From Alopecurus myosuroides (lineage: Eukaryota > Streptophyta > Magnoliopsida > Poales > Poaceae): DNA of 64,000 nucleotides. The notes beneath the pieces are model-generated. The model saw only the letters and a program-made list of their open reading frames with translations. It was not told the DNA's origin and searched no databases. The position numbers and the translations under genes are program-made. Location of the stretch: NCBI GenBank assembly GCA_028641055.1, contig CM054062.1, positions 137,186,682-137,250,681 of the forward strand, in the 5' to 3' direction. Below, in pieces: positions 12,301-23,406 of the stretch. Position 1 is the first letter of the stretch. Each line of letters begins with the position of its first letter.

Positions 12301-12688
12301 TATCCATTAGGCATGTCGCGACACACATGTCTCCTTTAGAGAAGTCCACTACATACATGTCATTCTCGACAAACCCAACAAAGGCTACTTTAAGAGTTGT
12401 TTCCCAAGTGACAATCACATTCTCTTTATTAAATAAAGAGGTAAAACCACAATTTGCAAGTTGAAGAACGGACATCAAGTTATAACCAAGGGACTGAACA
12501 AGGAGAACATTCTGAATTGATAAATCATTTGAGATGGCCACCTTGCCTCGTCCCAATACCTTAAGTTCGGAATTATCACCAGTAGTGACGCACTTGAGAT
12601 GAGGTAATGGAGTCTCAAGATTACTCATTGCATCATTGCTTCCGGTCATATGTTGGGATGTACCACTATCCACCGTCCATCTACCCAA
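9316..12688 (-). pseudogene. Copia integrase - reverse transcriptase - RNase H (degenerate pol)
   Basis: Integrase occupies 12688-11396. It begins with the protease-end/GAG-pre region (DSGTSQHMTG), then the zinc-binding part and a core with HLDLFGP, RSDNGSEF and VEERKNRTL; the usual form is VVERKNRTL. A low-complexity linker follows (10994-11350). RT is split over 10963-10352 (QQMDVKSAFLNG) and 10352-10170 ([10 protein letters not shown], the YVDD active site). RNase H is at 9930-9316 (GYSDADYAG, DNESAI, KTKHIEIRHHF). Frame changes between the three blocks and stops within them make this a pseudogene. RNase H has STTKAEY where related elements usually have E in place of K. Confidence 0.85.
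11118..11260 (-). repeat. Short in-frame repeat in the Copia integrase-RT linker
   Basis: CTTGATCATTAGCTTGGC-like units repeat about every 30 bp and encode Gln-rich units such as GQANDQGQASNQGQ in the minus frame. This looks like replication slippage in the poorly constrained linker. Confidence 0.6.
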
Positions 12689-12848
12689 TCCGGAAGCACT
12701 TCCCTACAAGAGATCAATTTCTTGATTTAGGTACCCATCCTTAAATGGGTCTTCTTTTGTTAGTAACAAGGGTCTAGGAACCCAAATAGTCCAATCATAA
12801 TCATCACCATAAGAAGTACCAACGTATTTAGCATAAACATGACCATTC

Positions 12849-13842
12849 TCAAGATTTCATGAGAACATAAGAGGGGTTATATTTTCTGGCAAAATCGTTG
12901 TGAGTGATGCTCCCCCTAGAGGTATCACCACCCACCATGGTGTTGGTCTCATTCTCCTTGGTCACCTCTCCCTCTTTCACAAAGACAACATTACGAGAGG
13001 AAGAGGTGACATTCTTGGTTTTCTTCTTTGACTTGGCAACAAAGCCAAGCCCTTCCTTCCCTTTCTTAGCTCCTTGAGAGCTTATGGCGTCATTGAGAAT
13101 TTTCTGTCTCCCTACAATGTTAGTAGTAGTACAAGAGGTAGGCATGATAAAAATTCTATTAGAGGAAGATGTCACTTTCTTATTAGATTGTTGAGCTAGA
13201 AGCTTACTTCGAGACGTGGTGAGTTTGTCATGAATTTCTTTAAGAGACGTGAACTCCTTTTCTAGTTTTCCATGACGCTCAACAAGTTTCTCATGAGCTA
13301 TTCCTATCTTCAACTCTTCTTATTCAAAGATTTTAAGTAAAGCAAGAGATTTTTCATTATCCTTCCTAAGTTTGGAAACACTAATGTATTAAGTCTCCTC
13401 TACACTAGATAATCTCTCTTCAAGAGAAGCTCTCATGGATCTCTCTTTCTCAGGAGCTTCTACAAGATCATTGTTATTGTTCTCATGGCCACCACCATAG
13501 CTATCCAAAGTCATGATGATCTCTTCCTTCTCATCAATGAGAGAGTTAGCATCATCAAGTTGCCTCAAGAGGGCCTTTACCTTTTCTTTGGTTTCACCTT
13601 CAAGACTACATAACCAAGAGCCTAGATTCTTGGCCTCCTCATCATCAACAATGTTTCAACACAATCCAATAATGAGGGAGAACTAGTAGCAATAGACTCG
13701 GAGGTGGAAGATATTAGCACGGTGGATTTTGCCATGAGTCATGTAGGTCGGATCAATGCCTTCTCATTGGGGGATTCAAATAGAGAGACCGATGAAGAGG
13801 AAGTTGTAGCTATGGCAACATGGGCCACACCTATGACTTCAT
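12849..13842 (-). pseudogene. Copia gag C-terminal / pre-protease region
   Basis: Minus-strand frame 13313-12849 encodes a Lys/Ser-rich, partly coiled-coil segment ending RGSITHNDFARKYNPSYV, which leads into the protease-integrase frame. Stops and frame breaks separate it from the gag part at 13843-15320. The stretch 13314-13842 has only broken frames of similar composition. Confidence 0.55.
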
Positions 13843-15320
13843 CTACTCCTTCATCTCCGGAGTAGTATGTTTCCAATGTGGGCCCTTCTTGAACATATAG
13901 ATCCCTTGGGACTCTTCTAGAGAGATTCTTATTTTGTGGAGCTTTGTTCTTGTCCTTGCGAACAAGCTTGCCTTAATTCTCTTCTCTTGGATCAAAAGTA
14001 CATTCTTTGACGAAGTGGTTTGCACTTCCACAATTGTAGCACGTCCTTGGCCGCTCCCCCTTCTTCTTGTAGACCTTGTTTCTTGAAGGTCTAGGAGGAC
14101 CGGACTTATGAGCCTCCCATATCTTCCAATAGCCGTGCATGGCAAGAGCAATACACTTATATAGCACCCTTGTATGTATCTTCATAGTCCTCTTCATACT
14201 CATCGTCCTCATCAACTTCTTCTATCCGGGCAATCGCCTTAGACTTCAAGGCAAGGTAGGGTGACTTCCAAACTCCTCTTGAGCGAGCAAGAGCATCATC
14301 CGCACTCTTGTGAGATAGGGATATAGCTATGAACTCGCTAAGAACACCAATGGAGTTGAGAGAGTTGTAGTCCGATCTTGTTCGAATGCTAGTGGAGAGG
14401 TTCTTCTCGGAAGGAGTTATGGCCTCGACAAACTTCCTCTTGATCCACCCATCGGAGATTTCCTCTTTACCGAAGTCCCTCAATTGGTTGCCAAGGGTGA
14501 CAACTCTTCTATATAGCTCCTCGGGACTATCATCTTCAAGCATAACAAAGTTCTCAGACTTTTCAAGAGCTACATAATATTTGGAGGATTTGATGCTAGC
14601 ATTGCCTTAAAACAAGGTGTCAAGTTTATCCCAAGCCTCCTTGGCGGTCTTGATACTGCAGATGTGTTCAAGATGTTCTCTTGGGAGAGCCTTTTGGATA
14701 GTGACAAGAGCCGTCTTGTTGAGTTTAAATTCAATGTCTTCTCTTGGAGTCAAGTTGCTTGCATCGTGAGGGTGAAATCCATGGAGAACACTTCTCCACA
14801 AGGCGGTGCAAGATCCTGAAATATGAGACTCCATATCAAACTTCCAAGAAGAGAATTCATTAGTGTTAAGCATGGGAGGAAGTCCAACGTTTAGAATGTG
14901 TGGCATTGTAGCAATGGGATGAATAGAGTCATAGTTGGCAGGTGGTGGAACTATTGAGTTAGACCCCGAACCGTTAGCCCTTTGAGACTTGGAGCCTTCA
15001 GAGCTCCCACCGCTCTTAGCCTTTTTATCGGCTTTTGCCTTGGCTAAAGGAATGTTAGATTCCATTTAGGTGATGTCCGGAATCGAATCATCATTCGAGC
15101 TAACATCTTCGGCGGTGAGAGGTGGTTCCTCGGACTCCTTGGTTTTCCCCATCATGGCCTCCAACATCTTCTTTATGCTAGAAACCTCCGAACCAACACT
15201 AGAGCTAACCTTGGACAATTCGGTTTGGATGGTTCCAACCGTTTCTTGTAGGTTAGTTATAGTGTTGGCCATTTTGGTGATTTTCGCATTAGAACCGTCG
15301 GGCTCACCTTCATTGACCAT
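13843..15320 (-). pseudogene. Copia Gag (degenerate)
   Basis: Starts at ATG 15320 (MVNEGEPDGS) with a coiled coil, then a UBN2-type gag domain. The frames at 15320-15066, 15065-14607 and 14543-14157 are in phase and separated by single TAA stops. The break after DTLF fits a CAA to TAA change. A CCHC knuckle, CYNCGSANHFVKEC, lies at about 14000-14040 in a shifted frame. The whole is a normal Sirevirus gag in layout but not translatable as one protein. Confidence 0.75.
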
Positions 15321-15357
15321 TATCCTCTTAGGCGGTTAAGCCCCTAGCAAGAGCCGA

Positions 15358-15370
15358 GGCTCTGATACCA
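15358..15370 (-). other. Primer binding site, initiator tRNA-Met (Copia)
   Basis: Minus-strand TGGTATCAGAGCC lies two bases from the LTR end. Confidence 0.85.
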
Positions 15371-15372
15371 AT

Positions 15373-16520
15373 TGAAAGTGCACTATGGTCAACCAGAGGG
15401 GGGTGAATAGGTTGACTACCATTTTTTTCTTTTCCTTTTAGTTATGGCTAAACAAGATAAAACAAGGTTCTCTAGATGTGCAACTAGGTGAGCAACCTAT
15501 GTGATACAAGATAATATACGCAAAGGAAGTAAAACGAAAGGTAGCAAGATAAACCATAAGTGTAAACAAGGAGACAAGGATATGTTTCCCGTAGTTCCTT
15601 CTCAATAGAAGTACGTCAATGTTGGAGAGGTGGGGAGCCACATAGACACTCCTCAATATCACGGTTGTGCACACCTTATTCTCCTTGAGCTTCTCCGGTG
15701 AGGGAGATTCTCATTTCCACTATGAGGTCGACTTGACGATGTTGACCAAACCTTTACACGAGGTTGAGGACACTCCACAAGATGGATGGAGGCTCTCAAC
15801 TAATCTGAAGCTTCTTTGCAACAAGGTGGAAGCTACAAGCACAAGATCTACTAAGGTTTCTAGGCCTCAAGTAGGATTCTAGATCTACTAGGATGTGGTG
15901 GATGGATTTGAAATTCCTTTGGTGCAATCACGGATCTAGGTCTCCTCTAGCTCTCCACAAAGTTACGGAGTGGTTGGATGGTTGGAGAGGGAGATCTAGG
16001 AGGTTGAAGCTTTCATTAATGGCTAGGAGAGAGAGTGGGAAAATCTTAGAATTTATGAGGTAGGGGAAGGGCAATAAATACCCCTTCCCCATTCAGACCG
16101 TTGCCCTCTCCCACGCAGCACCGGAGGCTCCGGTGGTCTTCGTACGCGCTGGCACGCGTGTCCCTTTTTTCTTCTCTGGTATATTTAGTGGCGGAGGCTC
16201 CGGTGGAGTGAGCAGAGGTTCCGCGCACCGGAGGTCCACCGGAGGTTCCGCCGCAGCCTCCGCTCTTATGCACCTGAAGGTGTTTTCAGCGGAGGTAGCA
16301 CCGGAGGCGCCACCGGAGGCCAGCCCACCTGTAGTGCAATGGAACCGGTGGAGGCTCCGGTGGATTGGGCGGAGGTTCCGCCCACCGGACGTTCCGCCGC
16401 CACCTCCGCTCGTATGCACCCGAAGGCATTTTTAGTGGAGGTGACACCGGAGGCTAGTGTCTGGGATGTGCTGGGAAATATCATGGGGCGGAGGTTTCGG
16501 TGGTTTCAACAGAGCCTTTG
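15373..16520 (-). repeat. 5' LTR of the Copia element (right end approximate)
   Basis: It starts TGAAAGTGCAC in plus orientation beside the PBS. The outer end is uncertain because no matching partner LTR was found. The outer 400 bp are rich in CCGGAGGCTCCGG and CCGGAGGTTCCGCC motifs. Confidence 0.6.
16115..16500. repeat. CG-rich imperfect palindrome cluster and internal duplication in the Copia LTR
   Basis: At least eight CCGGAGG-type motifs in both orientations. A segment around 16249 (CCGCTCTTATGCACCTGAAG) reappears about 147 bp later (CCGCTCGTATGCACCCGAAG). Clustered CG-rich inverted motifs are reported for Sirevirus LTRs. Confidence 0.65.
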
Positions 16521-16697
16521 AAACCATTCCCCAGCTTTATCTCTTTAAGCCCTTTCCTTTAGGATAAATCTTGTAACCCTTTTAGAATGTATATTTGAAG
16601 TACTTTGGCATTTTCATAGATATCAAATAAATCCTGCAAATACTATAAATAGAGATTCGTCTGACAGTTATGTTTTCATTAATTATCAAAACGGAAG

Positions 16698-17218
16698 ATG
16701 AGTCGTGAGCCTTTGGTTGCAAACGGAAACAATTTTGGGGAATGGTTTCATGCCCTGATGGAGGCTTTTAGGAACTCTAGTATGATCAATTTGTGGGTCA
16801 CATGCCTTGAGATGAGGATCATGATGGACCTCATATCCAACATGACGTGTGAGTTTTCAAGGAACTCATGCACAAATGCATTGTTGGTGAGCTGGTTGAT
16901 CGGTTCCGTAACCATCATCCCTAGTACCTAGTAGATGAAAGGAAAGCTCTGTCCACACATCAAGTGCGCAATGAGCATTATAATATGACCAGAGAGCTGA
17001 TGAATAGTCAGTTTGGATTGGGTGAACCCATAGAGCTGTTTGAAATCAGGATGGTCGGATTAGAAAGAAAGCTCAGAGATGTTGCTTTTCCAATAACTCA
17101 TGAGAATTTCTATGACAGATTAGAAAGAAAGCTCAGAGATGTTTGTTTTCCAATAACCCATGAGAATTTCTGTGACATTGCACTAGGATCCGTTCCCCTA
17201 TATTCCATGGTTTTGTAA
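16698..17218 (+). pseudogene. Gag-like fragment with a 60-bp tandem duplication
   Basis: Two short frames (from MSREPLVANGNNFGEW and from MRNEHYNMTRELMNS) together resemble a Copia-type gag (UBN2-like) domain. Positions 17058-17117 are repeated as 17118-17177, giving an in-frame duplication of RLERKLRDV.FPITHENF. A TATA-like ACTATAAATAGAG at about 16639 precedes it, as would be expected of an LTR promoter, but I could not identify LTRs or a clear PBS. No pol follows. It may be a small gag-only element or a truncated one. Confidence 0.45.
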
Positions 17219-18434
17219 AGCTTTACAATACCATTGCGGAAGAGTGGCCAGTTCACATGTTGTTTGCACTTGGAGTGTAGCTGGTCATCTCATCAAGTCC
17301 AAATCAATAGAGAAGACCAACACTAGGACTTCGAAATAATATTTATTTTGGGTTCGATCATTCTGTAATGAACATTTTATGTTTGTGAACCTTGTTGGGT
17401 TTGAATTATAAAATATGTGTGGAAATTCCAAGCTTGGGAATTCAAATTTTATGACCTTCTTTATTGTGTTATGTCAATTAGTTTTTATTATTAATTCTTG
17501 AATATTTTGATTCAAATTATTGCGCAAGTTTGAGTAATAGTTTTTATGGCTTATTAAATAAATTGGATATAAGTCTTTTATTTGATTTATCAAGGTTGAA
17601 ATAATACCTCCAAAATATTTAATATGACCAAAATCCATTAATTAAGTGCTAAGCACTTGTAAATTTCGAAATTCACATAAGTCATGGATGTTTTTTCAAT
17701 TGACTTAATTCCATTGAACAATCAATATGATAAGTTAATCATATTGATAAAATAGAATAGATGAAATAATATAAGTTTCAATCACTACTACGATACCCAC
17801 AAGCTCAGCCGGTTCCCATGCATAGGCTTGCGGCGGTCTCTCTGACCGGTTTGCTTCATAAGGTGCTAATAATCAGCCCCATGGGAGCCGGTTCTGCGGG
17901 CCGTCTGGGATCCACTACCCCTCAGACTGTTTTTGAAAATGCCCGCCACTAACGGATGTTCATCGGAAGGGGCCCAAATAAAATCCCGTCACTTAGCTCA
18001 GAGGCGGGTTATTTTAACGAACGACTCTAAGAGATGCAGGACCTCCGTGTTTTTTAGAGGCTTCGGGTAAAAAACAGATAGCCAGTTTGGATAAAAACAG
18101 ACTCGTCATGAGCAGAAGCGGTTTTGATTTCTAGACGGCTAGGAAACACATGGAGCCCCCAAAGAAACTCGGAGGAGATACATTACGGTTATCCCTGAGC
18201 CGGTTTGTTTTTTACCCGACTCTGCTTTTATTCGGTAGGGCCAAATTTTTTCGGAAGTTCCTGGGATGCTCTGGGTGGGGCAAATAAATGGAAAATTTGT
18301 ATATATAATTATAATTTAGCAGGAGTACATTTTAGTACGTCGGGACTACACTAAAAAAGGACTTGTTAAGATGATAGATAACCTAATATATACTACTAGT
18401 CGAGATATCTCGGAGGACTGATATGATCACTTCT
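17219..18434. other. AT-rich noncoding stretch, then a possible CACTA-like fragment
   Basis: 17345-17770 is AT-rich with no supported ORF. From about 17785, CACTACTACGATACC followed by AGAGGCGGG-like text (about 18000) recalls CACTA ends and subterminal repeats of grasses, but no matching inverted end was found. Confidence 0.3.
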
Positions 18435-19403
18435 TCAGAGTCGTCGAAAATACATATGGATGTCACCATTGAACCTTCTGACGCAGAGAATTATGAGTGA
18501 TCTGATCTGAATGACAGCTTTTCTAGCAAATTCATTCCATATTTCCTTCTCTATAGAAAATCTACCTCTTGCATCTGCATACCATTTTCCAAAGGCAGGG
18601 TTCATCGGTTCCATCAATAAACAGAGTCGACCTGATGAGGGAATGTGGTACTGTTGGTGAAAACCACTTCTAATTTTCTACAAAATGAGGCAAGAGAATT
18701 AGTACTAACATTTATTGCACATAGGATTCTAATTAGTGAAATTTCAGTTGAATTTGTTTTAGGTTTATTACTTACAAGTGTATTACGGCCAATGTTCTTA
18801 TCCGTGAGCTTATGGACTACAACAAAGCCGATTCGTTCATAGTGTTCTCTGCCAAAACAACTCTACCAATTTGTGCAGGAGATAGTGACAATGCTAGATG
18901 TTTTTCGAAAGAATTAAGGATGTCGGCACGTCCTACAAATTTAGCGTCGAGCCACCACATCTTGAGTTAATAGCAGTGAACAAATATATATGAGGTTCTA
19001 GAGATTACAGATCGGGTATTGAGATTGTTTGTTATGTTACCTTGTATGGCTAGGGGATAACGAATCACGTTGACTTGATCCTCTGCAATGTACATTTACA
19101 GTTAGTACAATATATATGTCAACAAATATAATAAATAGAGGCGCTACATTTTAATATTAGTATGACCTGCCTCATCGACCATAATCTTCATTTTATTGTT
19201 AGCGCCAAATATAGTTGCCTGAAAATTTCATGGTCACCATCCCAATTCAGCACTATCTGATCGTTGTAGTTCAAACAGTAGTGCTCGATAAGGTCGCCCC
19301 ACTCCCCACATGTTATCAGTGTTCTTTTCTCTTCTTTGTTGAGATCAAATTCATAAAGAAAGCCATCTTGAGTCACAACTTTGAACTCACCACCAGTAGT
19401 CAT
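18435..19403 (-). pseudogene. Multi-exon host gene remnant resembling B3 DNA-binding proteins
   Basis: The minus strand shows at least four exon-like blocks. Block 1 runs from ATG 19403 (MTTGGEFKVVTQDGF ... EWGDLIEHYCLNYNDQIVL), changes frame near GDHEIF and continues as ATIFGANNKMKIMVDEAG to a GT. Block 2, near 19090-19048, encodes EDQVNVIRYPLAIQ before GTAACA. Block 3 (about 18962-18776) encodes WWLDAKFVGRADILNSFEKH, shifts frame near AENT and ends KNIGRNTL before GTAAGT. Block 4 (about 18673-18435) encodes KIRSGFHQQYH ... FGKWYADARGRFSIEKEIW ... DIHMYFRRL, then stop. The pattern of W, GD and hydrophobic spacing fits B3-like domains, but this is by eye only. Two frameshifts make it a likely pseudogene. 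Confidence 0.4.
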
Positions 19404-19555
19404 TTCATTAAACTATTCCCTGACGTAGCAAGAAACATACTACATCTAGGGACATGAACAAATTAAGACAACGGGTACATGCACAAAATTACTTATAATT
19501 AATGCATTCATTTAAAGGCATTTTATTGAAATTAGCAAGACCATGAATGATATAA

Positions 19556-19682
19556 TACTCCCTCCGTCTCAAATTAATTGTCACAAATATTGACAAAAGT
19601 GGATGTATCTAGACATAATTTAGTGTTAGATATATTTATTTTTTTCCATATTTGGGACGGTTAATTTGAGACGGAGGGAGTA
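19556..19682. mobile_element. Stowaway-type MITE (Tc1/Mariner), 123 bp
   Basis: 19558-19680 begins CTCCCTCCGTCTCAAATTAA and ends TTAATTTGAGACGGAGGGAG, perfect terminal inverted repeats. TA duplications flank it at 19556-19557 and 19681-19682. Confidence 0.95.
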
Positions 19683-20612
19683 AACGTACACACCATGTGA
19701 TCTCGGAACCCCATATACATGGTTAACAACAAAAACGGGTTTCATCTGTTCTTCATTCTGCACCGGCCTTTAGTGTTGAGGCATAGTCGGCAAGGAGCCT
19801 CAAATAATAACACATTTAAATATATTTACAAATCGAGCCACACAGATATAGTGCGAAAAATCTACGTACCATTTCTCGGTGAGGAAAAGGGACACTGGCC
19901 AGGGGCAGATGGGGAGTGCGTACGTTCATGGAGCTGGAGGGGGACAATATATGGGGTGGAGGTTCGAGTGCTTGGACGAAAGGGGATGGTGGGTGCGAGG
20001 GTTAGATGCTGAGAGCTTGGGGGAGGAAGAGCAGGCTGGGGGTGGGGGCAGAGCATGCCGGAGTTCCGGCACTTGAGCGTGGGGGTTGCATTGCGGCTAT
20101 AGGGAGGGGAGTGGGAGGGAGGTTGTCGATGGAGGTGTATGAGGCCGGTGTGACTGTCGAATTCGAGTGGTAATACGAATTGTGGTTCAAAAATGGCTGG
20201 GAATGAAATCCCCCCACCAAAACAAAAATGGTTGGATCGTTCGAGCAAAACTTCGAACGGTCCAGGACTACACGAACCTGTGGATTAAACCAATTTTTGT
20301 GCAGATTGGAAACATGGAAAATAACACAGACCACATTAAATGAGAATATGAGTAAATATTAACTTAAACTATATCATAAATTTTACTAAACTTGAACCTA
20401 TACCAAAGTAAAGGCAATTCCTTTGATTGATTAATCGAGCACTCTGGATTATGAGTAGAAAATTACAAACTTTCGAACATAACTTAGATCAAACTAAGGG
20501 TAATCTTTGTTCGTCTAGTCGATGACGATCAGGACGTCCTCCAAGGACCTGCGCAAGGCGGCCTGGGTGTCCGGCCACAATGGATCGTCGCCAGGCTCGA
20601 CCTAAGAAGGCG
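19683..20612. other. No gene recognised
   Basis: Short frames on both strands (for example 19862-20248 minus) have proline-rich, biased composition and no recognisable domain. I see no TE ends. Confidence 0.5.
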
Positions 20613-21251
20613 CTAGCGGCGGTGGCTGCTGGATCTCCTCCATCTCATATGTTTCCTCCTCGATGGAGGACAAATCGACGTAGCTTGAGGTGTCAAAGCC
20701 CTGGAGCTACGGCTTGACGGCGATCTCAAGCGATGCGCACTAATCTCTTCCAGGCCCTCCCACTCCGCATCGGGCTCCTGCTTGACGGCAGGTTCAAGTG
20801 ATGCACGCATCATCTGATCGAAGCCCTCCCATTCCTCCTCTGGCTTGGACTCTGCAACTCGTTCAGGAGCGGGTGCCGCTCCTGAAGCCACGATGGTGGG
20901 GGCTTGGTCCCAGAGACGGTGTCGCGCTGCCAAGTTCCATCGCCGAGGCATTCGGGCATTTCGGGAGGAGCGGTGCATGTCCTCGTGTTTGCGGTCAAAT
21001 AGACAGAGCCAGTATGGCACATTGGGCCCATACTTCGGGTCCTCCCGTAACGTCGAGGGAAAACGGGCCCTGCATTTGGCGATGGCAAGTGCAGGAGCGA
21101 CACCCATCGGCGGTGGCGGTATGGGGTCAACATCCAAGACGAGGTGCCATCGCCTCGGCATGTGGCAGTTCGACGATGCGAGGACATCAGAAGCAGCCCA
21201 TTCAGATGCCATGTCCGAGTTCACGCTTGGTCGGATTGTGCGATGGCTCAA
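20613..21251 (-). CDS. Unknown ORF, acidic and Pro/Trp-rich, probably decayed
   Basis: A 212-codon frame on the minus strand. It contains DVDPIPPPPMG, a YGPNVPYW segment and two similar acidic units (EEEWEGFDQMMRASLEPAVK and AEWEGLEEI). The last 40 residues become Arg/Ser-rich, which suggests a frame change near EEI. I do not recognise the family; the composition resembles ORFs of uncharacterised plant transposons. No signal peptide or membrane segment is visible. Confidence 0.3.
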   Translation of the reverse strand: MSHRTIRPSVNSDMASEWAASDVLASSNCHMPRRWHLVLDVDPIPPPPMGVAPALAIAKCRARFPSTLREDPKYGPNVPYWLCLFDRKHEDMHRSSRNARMPRRWNLAARHRLWDQAPTIVASGAAPAPERVAESKPEEEWEGFDQMMRASLEPAVKQEPDAEWEGLEEISAHRLRSPSSRSSRALTPQATSICPPSRRKHMRWRRSSSHRR

Positions 21252-21599
21252 GCCCGCGTCGTGCCTTGTCTTCCACCTTCTCGGCTCCGGTGTTGGCAGC
21301 GGGTATGGATTTATGATGTGGACGGGTACGTAGGGGAGTGATGGTGGCGGGTGTGTGTGTGTATGTGTCGGCGGTGGGGGAACTTGTCGGTGTGGTTGTA
21401 CAATGAGAGAGATCTATGGATGAGGAAACATCTGTGCGGAAGCCCAAACGGGGTTGGGATAAAATAGGAGGTTACTCCGGACTTTATGTGTCTGCTTTAT
21501 GTGCGGGCGAAATATGATGGGGTCCAAACTAACTCGGACAGTCAATCTGTGGAAAACGTTTTTTGTGGACTCGAAAATATGTGTGCATAGGAGATTCCT

Positions 21600-23030
21600 G
21601 TTCATATGACCTAACTATTGAACACAAACAAATAAATTGTCACTTTTGTACCCCCCCCCCCCAAAAACCGGTCATAGGGGCAGGCGGATCGGGCCATGCG
21701 TCTCCCCCAACCCACTGTACCAAAAAAACTGGCACCACACCCACGAAAACCAGCACCAAGATTTTTGATTCAGTCGTGTAGGATGTCGTTCTATGAGATG
21801 AAACAGAAAACCTTATTGTGGCATACTTTTGGACATTTCGGTGGTGAAGTCCCCCTCCCCTACCCTTGCGTCACCCGATCGAAGCAACAAAGGAGGTCAT
21901 TACGACAACTTGGGAACAATTTTTGTTTGCCATGATCATACATACGACAAAGCTTAACACTGCAAAGATAAAATTTCTTTATGTCTAGACCCCTCAAAGT
22001 TGGCCAGAGGACGAGCCTAAATCAGCTAGGGTTTCTCTCGAAATCGTTCGACCGAGTTTCGGGAACCATCCCCCCCTTTGCGTGTGGTTTTACTCTTTTT
22101 ACATGATCATGGGTGTACTAGGAAATTAGCGCACAACTTCGATGTGCCTGTTCTGCTCAGAAAACACGAGTACGTGTAGTTTTGGTTGGAGCCGAAATTT
22201 TACTAGAGTTTCAAATATGTATGGACACTCCGGACTAAAACATATTTTCTGTAATACTCCTAAAAATATTCAAAATAGAGTTTGCATATGAAGATATGAG
22301 TCCAACTACGCTTCATGTTCTTACGACATAACTATTTAGCGTACACAAATAAATTTTCAATCTCTAGCAAACGGGTATGGCGGACGTTGCGGGGCCACGG
22401 AGTAGGGGCCGGGGTTCGTGCTGAGTCGGCGCCCCCACCCCTCCCGACCCAAAAAAAACAGCACCAATATTTGTGTTCAATCGTGCTGGATGTCGTTATA
22501 TAAGATGAAACACAAAACTTGTGGCATACTTTCAGACATTTGGATGAGGTGACCCGCCCCCCCCCCCCCGGCCCTGTGCGCCACCCGATCGAAACAACAA
22601 AGGAGGGGATTACGACAACTTGGGACTAATTTTAGTTTGCCATGAAAATACATACGATAAAGCTTAACACAACAAAGAGAAATTTTGGTTATGGCCTGAC
22701 CCCTCAAAGTTATCCATATGATGACCTCAAAATCTAGGGGGTTTCCCTCGAAAATGTGTGATGGGGTGTAAGAAACCATCCCCCCTTTGCGGGTGGCTAT
22801 ACTCTTATTATATATGATCATGGGTGTACATGGACATAAATGCACAACTTCGATGTGTCAGTTACTTTTAGAAAACACGAGTACGTGTAGTTTTGGTTGG
22901 GGTCGAAATTTACTGGAGTTCTAGAGAAATGTGGACATCCCAGACGAAACAATACTTTCTGTACTACTCCTAAAATTATTCAAAATAATGTTTGCACATG
23001 AAAATATGACACTTTCCATGCTCCTATGAC
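21600..23030. repeat. Tandem repeat, about 710-bp period, two copies plus a partial third
   Basis: TACGACAACTTGGGA occurs at 21901 and 22611, and GGATGTCGTT at 21781 and 22488. Other shared landmarks are AAAACACGAGTACGTGTAG and CACCCGATCGAA. The unit start (C..GTTC.TA.GAC.TAAC) appears near 21600, 22312 and, truncated, 23018. Each copy has a poly-C tract (about 21651 and 22559). The copies are clearly diverged. Confidence 0.8.
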
Positions 23031-23406
23031 ATAATGTGACACCTTCTTTCAAAAAACTAATCCTTGTGTGGTCGCAGAACCCACTAAAACTTGTTTCAAA
23101 TATATCGGAGCATCGACGTAAAATTGGACCCTCCAAAGGGAGCTGAAGCGTGGCACAACCCCAAATCTGACCCTTTTCCGGACGGGGTATTCCTTTGCAC
23201 ATATTTACGGATTTCTACAATAAAATTAAGAAATAAACATTTTTATAAACATGAACACGGTTACATTTTGGCCCCATATTCTGTACTTGGGACGGTTAAA
23301 TTTTACCCCCATGTTCTGTACTTCTCCACTGTTCCACCGCGCATACCCCCCACTATTTGGTTTTCTATGGAGGTTCCTCTGCTCTTCCCTCTTTCCGGTT
23401 GTCCCC
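23031..23406. other. Upstream region of the exonuclease exon
   Basis: No ORF is supported. It holds a short near-duplicate pair, CCCCATATTCTGTACTT at about 23271 and CCCCCATGTTCTGTACTT at about 23306, just before the coding start. Confidence 0.4.

Larger units (their letters stand above)
9243..16520 (-). mobile_element. Decayed Sirevirus-like Ty1/Copia retrotransposon
   Basis: In minus-strand sense order: LTR (right end near 16520, not exactly placed), PBS for initiator tRNA-Met (15358-15370), gag with coiled coil and CCHC knuckle, integrase, RT, RNase H and a PPT (9243-9260). Integrase before RT is the Copia order. The CG-rich imperfect palindromes in the LTR, the long gag and the GGGGGAGCATCAC-type PPT are typical of Sireviruses (the Maximus group in grasses). 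Several stops and frameshifts make it non-functional. Confidence 0.8.

Noticed and set aside
17785..18420. CACTA transposon suggested by CACTACTACGATACC
   Set aside because: No inverted partner end or 3-bp duplication was found; kept only as a weak note in the flank description.
21651..22570. Poly-C tracts as regulatory G-quadruplex sites
   Set aside because: These are simple homopolymers within a diverged tandem repeat; length is prone to sequencing error and there is no supporting context.
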